Shown here: one piece after another, positions 45,466 through 54,057 of the stretch
Layout of the letters: every line of letters begins with the position of its first letter
How positions within the stretch are numbered: the stretch's first letter is position 1
NCBI GenBank assembly: GCA_963823105.1
Contig: CAWGKC010000020.1
Location: 1-64,000, forward strand
From: JAJYKC01 sp963823105
GTDB taxonomy: Bacteria > Acidobacteriota > Terriglobia > Bryobacterales > Bryobacteraceae
DNA: 64,000 bases
Reading direction: 5' to 3'
The notes under the pieces: generated by a model
Told to the model about the DNA's origin: nothing
Seen by the model: only the letters and a program-made list of their open reading frames with translations
Databases searched by the model: none
Program-made: the position numbers and the translations under genes

Positions 45466-46488
45466 TCAACGCCCCGCCCACGCCAGGCCGTCGGCTCCCT
45501 TGCCGACATCGATCAATTTCGCCACTTTCCACGTCGCCGTATCGATCGCCGCGATCTGGTGGCTGGAATCGCAAGATACATACGCCACCTTATCGTCGGG
45601 CGAGATCAACACTTCCTGAGGCGCCTTCGGCACCTCGATCACGTGCGCCACCGTCAACGTTTTAAGATCCACCACGGCGACCTCGTTCTTCCCGGCTTGC
45701 ACCGCCACCACCAGCCAGCGTCCGTTGCGCGTGGGCGCGGTCCCGTATCCGGTGCCCGGCAGTGGCACCCACTTCTTGATTTTATTCGTCGCCGTGTCGA
45801 TCACCGCGAGCTGAGGCTTGGTTTGGTCGGAGGTGAACACCATGCTGTCGTCCATCGAAATCGCGATGCGCTGCGTCTCCTTCGAAATCGGCAGGATCGC
45901 CAGCGTCTTGTGGCCCTCCATGTCGAGAACCGAGACCGTCCCCGGCCCGACGTTCGCCGTGTATCCGCGCTTGCCGTCGTGCGAAACCGCCAACATGTGC
46001 GACTCCGGTTGTCCGGTGGGAATGGTGCCGACGATCTTCAGGCTATGCGGATCGACGATGCTGATCGTCTGGTCCAGCTCCGTCGTTACATAGAGCAATC
46101 CGTTCTTCGGTCCGAAAATCGGGCAATGCGGACGGATTCCCTTTCCGAAATCCAGGCTGCCCGTCACTTTTTGCGTCCCGAGGTCGATCGCCACCATGTT
46201 CCGGCCGTCCGTTCCCGGCTTGCCGACGCCCGAGTTTCCGTAAATCGGCACGTACGCCGTCTTCCCGTCGGGCGAGACGATCACCTCGTGGCCGGTAATG
46301 CCACCCTCGTCCACCGCCGCCAATTGTTTGCCCGACACCGGGTCGACGATCCCCAGCGTATGTTCGCCTTTGTTGGCGACGATCAACGTTCCGGTCTTCG
46401 GCGTTCGAGCCGCCGATCTGGTTCCTATGGCAAGCACGGCCCCTCCGAGAATCAACAGCGAGAAAATTGAAATCCGATTGCGCGGCAT
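45466..46488 (-). CDS. exported YVTN-type beta-propeller protein
   Basis: A 340-residue protein with a signal peptide (NRISIFSLLILGGAVLAIGT). Repeats of 40-45 residues run through the mature part: GTLIVANKGEHTLGIVDPVS, LLYVTTELDQTISIVDPHSL, RGYTANVGPGTVSVLDMEGH, MVFTSDQTKPQLAVIDTATN, VAYVSCDSSHQIAAIDTATW. This is the YVTN seven-bladed propeller. It probably binds a ligand or partner in the periplasm; no catalytic residues are visible. Encoded between the aldo/keto reductase and the MBL hydrolase on the same strand. Confidence 0.85.
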   Translation of the reverse strand: MPRNRISIFSLLILGGAVLAIGTRSAARTPKTGTLIVANKGEHTLGIVDPVSGKQLAAVDEGGITGHEVIVSPDGKTAYVPIYGNSGVGKPGTDGRNMVAIDLGTQKVTGSLDFGKGIRPHCPIFGPKNGLLYVTTELDQTISIVDPHSLKIVGTIPTGQPESHMLAVSHDGKRGYTANVGPGTVSVLDMEGHKTLAILPISKETQRIAISMDDSMVFTSDQTKPQLAVIDTATNKIKKWVPLPGTGYGTAPTRNGRWLVVAVQAGKNEVAVVDLKTLTVAHVIEVPKAPQEVLISPDDKVAYVSCDSSHQIAAIDTATWKVAKLIDVGKGADGLAWAGR

Positions 46489-46564
46489 GATGGTCTTCTT
46501 TCCGGTACTCGTTTTGAGCGATTTCAACTTATCACAAGCGGCGCCGCGCGAGAAAGCGCGCCGC

Positions 46565-47719
46565 TCACGCCGGATACAATTCCACCTTCTTGCCCGCCAA
46601 CGAAAGATTCTCGCGAATGAACGTTTCGTCCCATAAATTCGAAACAACGGCGGTCAAATGCGGGTTCTGCAGCGCCCACAAATACGCCTTCATCGGCGGC
46701 TTCATGTCTCCGTGAACGATCCGGTTCAGCTTGTCGATGCGCCATTGCGGCACCGGCTGCAGTTCCTTATGATGCGTGGCCACGGCATGCGCCGCTTTCA
46801 TCGCGATGATGCCCATGTTCTTCGCCGCGGCGTCGACGATCGCCTGGTCCAAATACCCCGCGTCGATCACGTTGTAGGCCATCATGATCGCGTCGTAGTG
46901 GCCCAACTCCGCCGCTTTGCGGAGCACCCCCGCCGCGTCGTTATGCGACGTGACGCCCAAAAACCGGACCTTGCCCTGCTTCTTCAATTCGAGGAACGTT
47001 TCGTAGATGTGCGGGTTGTCCAACTCTTCCGCCGAACAGGCCCCGTGCGGGCACATCACCGTATCGAAGTGATCCGTCCCAACGCGCTTCAGGCTTCCTT
47101 CCAGCGACTCCGTAATCACGCGCCGGAACGACTGGCTGCCTTCCACGCGGTTAGCGTAATCGGGCATCATCGCGTTGCTCAGATACGTCGGCGGGAACTG
47201 GCCGCGCTGACCGGGAAAGTAGTCCAGATAGTAGCCCGGCTTTTCCGCAAGGTTCGCGCTCCGCAGTTCGTCCACGCGTTTCATGATCGCGCGTTGTTTA
47301 TCCGCCGGCAGCCCGTCGAAAATCTCCTTGTACATGCGGTTGCGCGTTCCGGAAAACGCGCTGATCTTGGTCGTGAGAAAAACCTGGCCGCGCTTGACCG
47401 TCGTACTCAACAGCCTGCCATAGGCGATCTCGCAATCTCCGTCCCCATACGCCGGCGCCATGTCGAGATAGTTCAGCCCCATCTCCACCGCGAGAGCGAC
47501 ATGCTTGTAGTTGTCCGTGCGAATGGGATCGCCTCCGCAGACGATCTCCGACACCATCAAATTCGTCCGTCCGAATCGCCGGTACGCCATGCCCGGCTGC
47601 CTGTTTCGCCATTCCAGCCCGGCGGCGGTTTGAGCGCTCCCTCGTCGCTGAAAGGCCAGCCCGGCGATCGCCGGCGCGGCCACGGACTGTAAAAACGCCC
47701 GGCGCGATCCGTTTTCCAT
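46565..47719 (-). CDS. Tat-exported aldo/keto reductase family protein
   Basis: A 384-residue protein. The N-terminus ENGSRRAFLQSVAAPAIAGL is a twin-arginine signal, so it folds with its cofactor before export. The AKR barrel follows: YRRFGRTNLMVSEIVCGG, LNYLDMAPAYGDGDCEIAYG (catalytic Asp and Tyr), LTTKISAF (Lys), and RVGTDHFDTVMCPHG in place of the usual H motif. Tail motifs IIAMKAAHAV and NPHLTAVVSNL are typical. A Tat-exported AKR next to exported propeller and MBL proteins suggests a periplasmic oxidation/reduction or sugar-degrading role, but no substrate can be named. Confidence 0.88.
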   Translation of the reverse strand: MENGSRRAFLQSVAAPAIAGLAFQRRGSAQTAAGLEWRNRQPGMAYRRFGRTNLMVSEIVCGGDPIRTDNYKHVALAVEMGLNYLDMAPAYGDGDCEIAYGRLLSTTVKRGQVFLTTKISAFSGTRNRMYKEIFDGLPADKQRAIMKRVDELRSANLAEKPGYYLDYFPGQRGQFPPTYLSNAMMPDYANRVEGSQSFRRVITESLEGSLKRVGTDHFDTVMCPHGACSAEELDNPHIYETFLELKKQGKVRFLGVTSHNDAAGVLRKAAELGHYDAIMMAYNVIDAGYLDQAIVDAAAKNMGIIAMKAAHAVATHHKELQPVPQWRIDKLNRIVHGDMKPPMKAYLWALQNPHLTAVVSNLWDETFIRENLSLAGKKVELYPA

Positions 47720-47997
47720 GATTGGACGTCCTCCTTCGCCTCGCCAATGTTTGGATTTCATGTTATCAGGGCCGCGCTCACGGGAGCGACGCGTCCGCTT
47801 GGAACCCGAATCGAGCTATTCGGGATAGATGAAGCACTGCCGGCCCGCGCCGTGGACCCGGTACGGAGGCCGGGGCGCTTCGGATCTATCTTCGGTCGAG
47901 AAGGTGGCGCACAACTCGAAGCGGCGCTCTTCCAAAGGATCGCCCTCTCAGCTTCAGTACACGCACAGATTCCGCGCATCACGGCATCTGAACGGAC

Positions 47998-48453
47998 CTA
48001 TCTTGACTTCACTTGCGGAATGCTCGGGTCACGCGCAGGCCTCTTCTGTGCTGCCGAAACTGCTTCTTCTTCGAACAATATGTCCGCGTCTATCTCACTG
48101 ATATGGTGTTTGTCCAGCGTTGGTCGCGCTAGTCTTGCGAACTCCCGGTCATAGACTTCACTGTTCCGGCGCAGAGAGGCGCCGGAGCCAGGCGTGATGG
48201 GCTTAGCGACCGGAACGACGTGATCGGCGTATTTCATCGCTCGTTGGTGTGCTGATACAAGCTCAAGATAAATCCGTCGTCGCTCATCCGCTGATCGGGA
48301 GGCGGCATTCGCAATCGTGGCGGCGGGCGCAAGCAACCCGGCATCGCGCGGTTTCGGTTGCGGCGTCTCCGTCTTACACGATGAAACTGCAATCACAAGG
48401 ACGAGTAACGGGGTGACCGTCAGAATAATAAACCAACGGCGTGCAGACATCAT
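47998..48453 (-). CDS. lipoprotein of unknown function
   Basis: A 151-residue protein starting at the ATGATG at 48453-48448, with AGGAGG a few bases upstream. Lipoprotein signal: SARRWFIILTVTPLLVLVIA followed by the lipobox VSSC. The mature part is charged and helical (ADERRRIYLELVSAHQRAMK; DREFARLARPTLDKHHISEI) and soluble. No family recognised. It lies alone between the aldo/keto reductase and the Rrf2 gene; the ~278 bases on its downstream side (47720-47997) hold nothing I can support. Confidence 0.7.
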   Translation of the reverse strand: MMSARRWFIILTVTPLLVLVIAVSSCKTETPQPKPRDAGLLAPAATIANAASRSADERRRIYLELVSAHQRAMKYADHVVPVAKPITPGSGASLRRNSEVYDREFARLARPTLDKHHISEIDADILFEEEAVSAAQKRPARDPSIPQVKSR

Positions 48454-48880
48454 AGCCCCTCCTCTCAATTGGATAACCGTTTGGTCCCGCCGATCAGCCA
48501 ACAACCAGTCTATCGATACCAACTGGATGGCATGAGCAGCATGAGAATAGAACGAGCCACAAGATCGTGTTTTCAGCGCCGTCTGGCGTATTCGTGATTG
48601 AAGAAGCCGGCATCTTCGAGAACGATGAAGTGACGCGTATTCACGCGGCAAGATTGCAACAAGAGTGAATCGCTCGACCGGGAAACTATCGCGCAATCCC
48701 GCAGCCCGGCGCCTTACCCGGGGATCGAATTACCCAACGAGTAATCCCGAAAGGGCGGAAGGAGCCGCCGTCTCCAGCATGACCTGCCCGCTACCCACTT
48801 GGCGAGTGCGTTGCCCGCTGAACGGCCCGTGGGTACAATCTCTAGTGGGAACGGGGGGATCGCGGGAATGCTCGAGCCCG
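48454..48880. other. intergenic stretch holding a decayed coding fragment
   Basis: Apart from the remnant at 48469-48668, this 427-base stretch upstream of the Rrf2 gene has no gene. Bases 48669-48880 should contain the promoter of the Rrf2-cysK pair, but no clear motif is seen. Confidence 0.4.
48469..48668 (+). pseudogene. decayed coding remnant (C-terminal fragment)
   Basis: Two short stretches in different frames read like protein. The frame from 48469 gives LDNRLVPPISQQPVYRYQLD. The second frame gives HEQHENRTSHKIVFSAPSGV, then FVIEEAGIFENDEVTRIHAA and a TGA at 48666-48668. YQLDG followed by a beta-rich stretch with VFVIEE resembles the end of small exported beta proteins common in this group. 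One indel near 48530 separates the halves and no start is evident. Low confidence. Confidence 0.3.
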
Positions 48881-49303
48881 ATGAACATTTCGGTGAAGGG
48901 CGAGTACGCGCTGCAAGCGGTGTTCGATCTGGCCGCGCATTCGGCGGAGGGGCCGGTGAAGATCGGGTCGATCGCCAAGCGATGGGAGATTCCTCAAAAA
49001 TTTCTGGAATTGATTCTGGCGGGATTGAAGCAAGGCGGATTCGTGGAATCGCGGCGCGGCGCCGAGGGCGGGTATCTGCTGGCGAAGCCGGCCGAAGCGA
49101 TCACCGTGGGCGAGGTACTGCGGTTCGTGGAGGGTCCGCCAACAGGAAAGATGGGCGACCGCAAACGGGACGATCCCTTCGCGGCGATGTGGCGGAGGGT
49201 GGACGAGGCGGTGTCGTCGGTGATCGATCGCACGACGTTCGCCGAGATGCTGGCGGCGTGGAAGGAAAGCCGCGCCAAGTACGTGCCGAACTGGGACATT
49301 TGA
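48881..49303 (+). CDS. Rrf2 family transcriptional regulator, CymR-like (no Fe-S cysteines)
   Basis: A 140-residue Rrf2 protein: MNISVKGEYALQAVFDLAAH at the N-terminus, winged helix with IGSIAKRWEIPQKFLELILA, recognition motif SRRGAEGGYLLAKPAE. The protein contains no cysteine, so unlike IscR or NsrR it cannot hold an iron-sulfur cluster. This matches the CymR subtype, which in Bacillus controls cysteine metabolism by binding CysK. The cysteine synthase gene starts 3 bases after its stop, which supports a cysteine-regulator role. The frame is open upstream to 48665, but the ATG at 48881 fits the family start. Confidence 0.88.
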   Translation: MNISVKGEYALQAVFDLAAHSAEGPVKIGSIAKRWEIPQKFLELILAGLKQGGFVESRRGAEGGYLLAKPAEAITVGEVLRFVEGPPTGKMGDRKRDDPFAAMWRRVDEAVSSVIDRTTFAEMLAAWKESRAKYVPNWDI

Positions 49304-49306
49304 ATC

Positions 49307-50263
49307 ATGCGAAGCGGGATATTCGACGACAATTCGTTAAGCATCGGGGGCACTCCCCTGGTCCGGCTCCATCGGGTCGCCAACGGCGCGCCGGTGCGGC
49401 TGCTGGCCAAAATCGAGGGACGCAATCCGGCGTACTCGGTGAAGTGCCGCATTGGCGCATCGATGATTTGGGACGCGGAAATGCGCGGGCTATTGACGCC
49501 GGGGAAGGAGTTGATCGAGCCGACCAGCGGCAATACCGGCATCGCGCTGGCCTTCGTCGCCGCCGCGCGCGGCTACCCCATCACTTTGACGATGCCCGAG
49601 ACAATGTCGCTGGAGCGGCGCAAGGTGCTGAAGGCCTTCGGCGCGAATCTCATTCTCACCGAGGGCCCCGCGGGCATGGCTGGGGCGATCCGGCGCGCCG
49701 AGGACATGTTTGCCGCCGATCCCGGCCGTTTCGTCCTTCTGCAACAATTCCAAAATCCCGCGAATCCGGAGATTCACTTCCGCACCACCGGGCCGGAGAT
49801 TTGGGAAGACACCGCGGGCGAGATCGATGTGCTGGTGTCGGGCATCGGCACCGGCGGCACCATCACCGGCGTCTCCCGTTACATTAAGAAGGAAAAGAAC
49901 AAGCCGATCGTCTCGGTTGGAGTGGAGCCGATGGGCAGTCCGGTGATTACCCAGACCTTGGCGGGTCAGCCAGTGAAACCGGGTCCGCATCGAATTCAGG
50001 GGCTGGGCGCCGGTTTCATTCCGGGCACTCTCGATCTCTCGTTTGTCGACCGAGTGGAACTAGTGACGGACGAGGAAGCGTTCGAGATGGCGCGGCGGCT
50101 CGCCCGCGAGGAAGGGATATTGGCGGGAATTTCCTGTGGCGCCGCCGTTGCCGTCGCGGCAAGGATCGCGCAGGAGCCGTCCATGCGCGACAAGACCATC
50201 GTCGTCGTGCTGCCCGACTCCGGCGAACGTTACCTCAGCGGAACGTTGTTCGATAAGGATTAA
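49307..50263 (+). CDS. cysK: cysteine synthase (O-acetylserine sulfhydrylase)
   Basis: A 318-residue PLP enzyme that makes cysteine from O-acetylserine and sulfide. The PLP lysine is K46 in NPAYSVKCRIG. The substrate loop is TSGNTGIALA (residues 73-82), the phosphate-binding loop GIGTGGTITGV, and the C-terminal Ser loop GISCGAAVAVA. Length and motifs match CysK rather than cystathionine beta-synthase. It is co-transcribed with the upstream Rrf2 regulator (3-base gap). Confidence 0.95.
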   Translation: MRSGIFDDNSLSIGGTPLVRLHRVANGAPVRLLAKIEGRNPAYSVKCRIGASMIWDAEMRGLLTPGKELIEPTSGNTGIALAFVAAARGYPITLTMPETMSLERRKVLKAFGANLILTEGPAGMAGAIRRAEDMFAADPGRFVLLQQFQNPANPEIHFRTTGPEIWEDTAGEIDVLVSGIGTGGTITGVSRYIKKEKNKPIVSVGVEPMGSPVITQTLAGQPVKPGPHRIQGLGAGFIPGTLDLSFVDRVELVTDEEAFEMARRLAREEGILAGISCGAAVAVAARIAQEPSMRDKTIVVVLPDSGERYLSGTLFDKD

Positions 50264-50272
50264 GCGGCGGGC

Positions 50273-51061
50273 TTATGAATCGCTTTTGCGGACGTGGATG
50301 GCGCCGTCGCCGGTGCGAATCACAAACGGCGGACCGCCGCCGTTAATTTTCGCGCGGAACGAGGAGCCGCGCTTTTTGTTCGACATCGTTAACGGAAGCT
50401 CCACCGTTATGTCACCGTCTCCGGTGTTGGCTTCCAGGTCGCATGCCATGGCGCCGTCCATTCGGATTTCCACCGATCCGTCGCTCGTCTCCACGCGCCA
50501 AGGTCCGCCCATCGTGGAGCCTTTGCCGGCTTTCAACTCCACATGGCCGTCCTTGGTGTGCAGATTCAGCCGGTCGAAACGCCCGCCGATCGCCAAACGC
50601 CCATCCGAGGTTTGAGCGTCGAGGGAGCCGTCCATAAGTTGAGCCTCGATGCCGCCGTCGCCGCTGGACAACCGCACGTCTCCGCCGAATCGTTCCGCGG
50701 CGATCGCCCCGTCGCCGGTGTGGATTGTCGCGCTGAGTTTGCGGGGCACGGTGAGATCGATGTGGGCGGAACGCTCGCCGATGCCGAAGAATTCTCTCGG
50801 CGTCGTCACGCTGATATCGACTCGGTCTCCGGTCTGGTTCTCGACGATGACGGCGCCCGATGGGCCGATGCTCCAGCCGCGGGTGGTGACCCGGGCTTCG
50901 ATCCAATTCACGTCGCCGCCGCGAACCGTCACAGAGGCGTCCGTCGCCTCCACGCGCAGGCTGGCCGATCCGGTCAAGGCGTATTTTTTGCTCCATTCGC
51001 CGCCGGAAACGGCGCCGGCGGCGAGTACGAGAGCGAGAGTGCGGAGGGCAACGGTAAGCAT
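50273..51061 (-). CDS. exported DUF4097 family beta-helix protein
   Basis: A 262-residue protein with signal peptide (MLTVALRTLALVLAAGAVSG). The mature part is a right-handed beta-helix of DUF4097: short repeats with Gly-Asp turns such as SATIHTGDGAIAAERFGGDV, SSGDGGIEAQLMDGSLDA, TSDGRLAIGGRFDRLNLH, TKDGHVELKAGKG and TGDGDITVELP. Members are surface or periplasmic proteins of unknown role. Convergent with cysK (10 bases) and divergent from the astacin-like protease (105-base gap that must hold both promoters). Confidence 0.85.
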   Translation of the reverse strand: MLTVALRTLALVLAAGAVSGGEWSKKYALTGSASLRVEATDASVTVRGGDVNWIEARVTTRGWSIGPSGAVIVENQTGDRVDISVTTPREFFGIGERSAHIDLTVPRKLSATIHTGDGAIAAERFGGDVRLSSGDGGIEAQLMDGSLDAQTSDGRLAIGGRFDRLNLHTKDGHVELKAGKGSTMGGPWRVETSDGSVEIRMDGAMACDLEANTGDGDITVELPLTMSNKKRGSSFRAKINGGGPPFVIRTGDGAIHVRKSDS

Positions 51062-51165
51062 TTCTTCTTTTTACTACCAGGACTACGCTTATAGTACCGT
51101 CAAAGTTCCGGATTGTGCGTTTGCTATTGTAGGCCATCCCGCCGCGGGCTAGACTGGGAAGGCCC

Positions 51166-54057
51166 ATGTTCCGCCTTGTCGTCCCGCTTTTCTGCATCAC
51201 TTCCGTTTTTGCGTTTACGCCCGCGCCCACCGCGCGCCTGCTCTCGCCCTCGGCCCCAACCATTGATACGGACCAGCCAACGATCCGATTGCAAGGCGTC
51301 GCCGAAGGAGGAGCCGGCATCGTCAACGTCGTCTGGTCTAACCAGTACGGCGATCGTGGCGCGGGGAAGCTGGAAAATAGCGGAAGCGGGCGCTCCGTGC
51401 GTTGGACCATCGACGCGGTCCCCCTAAAAACCGGCCCGAATCGAATCACGGTTTCCGTTGTGGATGCGGAGAACCGCGCCGTTCCGTTGCAACTGGCGGT
51501 TTTCCGCAAAGCCGCGGCCGGTGCTCGTGGGGAGTCGCAAGGCGTCCATAGCGGAATCTGGCGCGGCCGGACCGTTTTCTACGAGATCCGGAATGGAATG
51601 GCGGTTGTCGAGGGAGACATCGTGCTCGGGTCCGCGGAATCGATGGTTCCCAACTCTTCCGCTTTCACCGGCTCGAAGCTGGGCGCGGCCGACCGCCGCC
51701 TCCGTCCTCACTCCGAGGGAAACGCACTCGATTATTTGAGCCAGCTTTGGCCCAACGTGGGCGGTGTCTACGAGGTCCCTTACGTTCTCCAAAACGGACC
51801 TTCCAGTCTTGCGACGGCGGCGATCGACGCGTTTAACCAAGCCTTCAACGGTCTGATTCAGTTTGTGGCGCGGACGTCGGAGGCAAACTACGTCAACATC
51901 GACCTCGATCCGAATTTCTTTCCCGGCGAGGGCCAATCCTGGGTGGGTATGAAAGGCGGCGAACAGACGCTCACATGTTCCACCGAATGCACGGTGGCGA
52001 CGATGCTCCACGAAATGGGCCACACCGTCGGCCTGTTGCACGAGCACCAGCGGCCGGACCGTAACAAGTATGTTACGTTCACCCAGGCCAACGCCGATCT
52101 GCCCAACGTCGCCGGCAATTTCACGCTGTACCCATTCGACGAGCAGACGCTCGGCCTCTACGACTACGCGTCGATCATGCATTACGGCGCATTCGATTTT
52201 ACGAACGCCGGGCTACCGGTGCTGGAGTCGATTCCCCCCGGCATCCCGCTAAGTAATTCGTCCGGCTATTCGGCGGGAGATCTCGACCAGGTTCAGCGGC
52301 TCTACGGCGCGGCGGCTTCCGCGGTTACCGTCACCACCAACCCGGCGGGCCTGCAATTTATCGCCGATGGCGTAACCTACACCGCGCCACAATCCTTCCC
52401 TTGGACGATCGGATCGACGCATACGCTCGATCTGCCTCCCGACCCGCAGCAATCCAATCCTCCCGACGGTTCGGTTTACGTTTATGGCAAGTGGAGCGAC
52501 AGCAACGCACGTACTCATAAGGTCACCGTTTTCGGCGGAATCGGAACGCTCTCCTCGCCCGCGAATCGGCCCTCGGTCACGGTCTACGAGGCGAACTTCA
52601 TCCACCTGCAGCCGTTCGCCTACTCCGTTTATCCACCCGGAGCGGGCACGCTGACGCCCAATCCCGCGCCCGTTTCCGAGTATGGCGGCGCGTTTTATAC
52701 CGACCGCCAACTGGTGAGCCTGACAGCCACAGCCAACGCCGGCGAGAATTTCTACGACTGGTTCAACCTTCCCTATCCCGCCTCCGACAATCCCAAGCAG
52801 TTCTACATTCAGGCCCCCTACACCAGCGCCCAGGCGGTGTTCACCTCGACGCCGGTGACGATTATCGGGGAGTCCATCACCGGGCCGAACACGTGGAACC
52901 CGCTGCTCGAAGCCAGCGTCGATGGCGCCCCGACGCCCTTGCCTGCTGGTTTTTCGCAGACCTACCAACCTTCCTGGACGCCCGGTTCCACGCACACGCT
53001 GGATGTCGCCTCCACGCAGTCGCCGGTCACCACCAACGTTTTCTACACATGGGACGCCTGGAGCGATGGCGGGAGCCAGTCCCACACGATTCAACAGGTG
53101 AATTCGGGAACGCAAACGATCTCGGCCTCTTTCACTCCATCCTATTCCGCATACAGTCTGGTGAATCCCTACTGCGGCGGCAGCGTGACGTTCACGCCGG
53201 TTGGCAATCCCCTCGGCTCGTTCGTGTCGTTTCCCGATGGCACGCTCGTTTCCTCCGCCGCCGCCGCGAACCCCACGTACCCCGGCATGATCTTCGCCGG
53301 CTGGTCCGGCAGCCTGACCGGTGCAGTGAACCCGGATTCGACCACGATTCACGAGCAATTCGTTCCCACGGCGAATTTCAACGCGACCTCGACTCCCATC
53401 GCCATTTTGAGCTTCCGTCCGGCGAACGCCGTCGCGAACGGGAACGCGATGAACCTGACCATCAACGGCGCGGGCTTCACCGCCAGCACCTATACGTACT
53501 GGAACGGCGGCTACCGCTCGAATACCTTTGTAAGCCCCGCCCAATTGACCATGCATCTCAGCGCCGGCGATGTGGCCTCGGCCGGTGGCCAGGACGTGTT
53601 CGTGGGCAACTATGTCGCGAACCCCCAGAACCCGAACGATGTCTGCGGAGCCACGTACGAAGCCACTTACGATGTTAAGGCCACCGACGGCGCCTCGGCG
53701 CTCTTGCAAATCGTCAAGTCGCACACCGGCAACTTTAAACGGGGCGAGACCGGCGCCCAATACACATTGGCCGTGTCAAACGCCGTCAACGCGCAACCGA
53801 CCAGCGGCAAAGCGATTGTGACCGAAATCCCGCCGAAATCCTTGACCGTAACATCAATGAGCGGCGTTGGATGGACATGTGCCGGGACGTCCTGCAACCG
53901 GTCCGATGTACTTTTGCCGGCGCACGCCTATCCCTCGATTACGGTGACGGTAAACGTGGCCTCCAACGCCCCGGCCAGCGTCACGAATGTCGCGACCGCC
54001 TCTGGTGGCGGATCGCCGGCGGCGACCGCTCAAAATAAAACCAAGATTTTGCCGTAG
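51166..54057 (+). CDS. secreted astacin-like (M12A) zinc metalloprotease with beta-rich C-terminal domains
   Basis: A 963-residue exported protein (signal peptide MFRLVVPLFCITSVFA). An Ig-like domain (residues ~20-115) precedes the protease domain. The zinc motif is H282-E283-x-x-H286 with third ligand H292 in HEMGHTVGLLHEHQ, and the Met-turn is ASIMHYG: both are the astacin signature. After the protease come about four beta-domains with a shared WTPGSTHTLDVAST/FSQTYQPSWTPGST-type motif and a domain with FRPANAVANGNAMNLTINGA (IPT-like). The end is a DUF11-like domain (QIVKSHTGNFKRGETGAQYT). It is probably an extracellular endopeptidase with binding modules. The end abuts the next gene (54058), which is convergent. 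Confidence 0.9.
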   Translation: MFRLVVPLFCITSVFAFTPAPTARLLSPSAPTIDTDQPTIRLQGVAEGGAGIVNVVWSNQYGDRGAGKLENSGSGRSVRWTIDAVPLKTGPNRITVSVVDAENRAVPLQLAVFRKAAAGARGESQGVHSGIWRGRTVFYEIRNGMAVVEGDIVLGSAESMVPNSSAFTGSKLGAADRRLRPHSEGNALDYLSQLWPNVGGVYEVPYVLQNGPSSLATAAIDAFNQAFNGLIQFVARTSEANYVNIDLDPNFFPGEGQSWVGMKGGEQTLTCSTECTVATMLHEMGHTVGLLHEHQRPDRNKYVTFTQANADLPNVAGNFTLYPFDEQTLGLYDYASIMHYGAFDFTNAGLPVLESIPPGIPLSNSSGYSAGDLDQVQRLYGAAASAVTVTTNPAGLQFIADGVTYTAPQSFPWTIGSTHTLDLPPDPQQSNPPDGSVYVYGKWSDSNARTHKVTVFGGIGTLSSPANRPSVTVYEANFIHLQPFAYSVYPPGAGTLTPNPAPVSEYGGAFYTDRQLVSLTATANAGENFYDWFNLPYPASDNPKQFYIQAPYTSAQAVFTSTPVTIIGESITGPNTWNPLLEASVDGAPTPLPAGFSQTYQPSWTPGSTHTLDVASTQSPVTTNVFYTWDAWSDGGSQSHTIQQVNSGTQTISASFTPSYSAYSLVNPYCGGSVTFTPVGNPLGSFVSFPDGTLVSSAAAANPTYPGMIFAGWSGSLTGAVNPDSTTIHEQFVPTANFNATSTPIAILSFRPANAVANGNAMNLTINGAGFTASTYTYWNGGYRSNTFVSPAQLTMHLSAGDVASAGGQDVFVGNYVANPQNPNDVCGATYEATYDVKATDGASALLQIVKSHTGNFKRGETGAQYTLAVSNAVNAQPTSGKAIVTEIPPKSLTVTSMSGVGWTCAGTSCNRSDVLLPAHAYPSITVTVNVASNAPASVTNVATASGGGSPAATAQNKTKILP

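Noticed and set aside
52249..53760. 503-codon minus-strand frame within the astacin-like gene
   Set aside because: Antisense shadow of a GC-rich gene: Arg/Gly/Val-rich, no start context, no domains.
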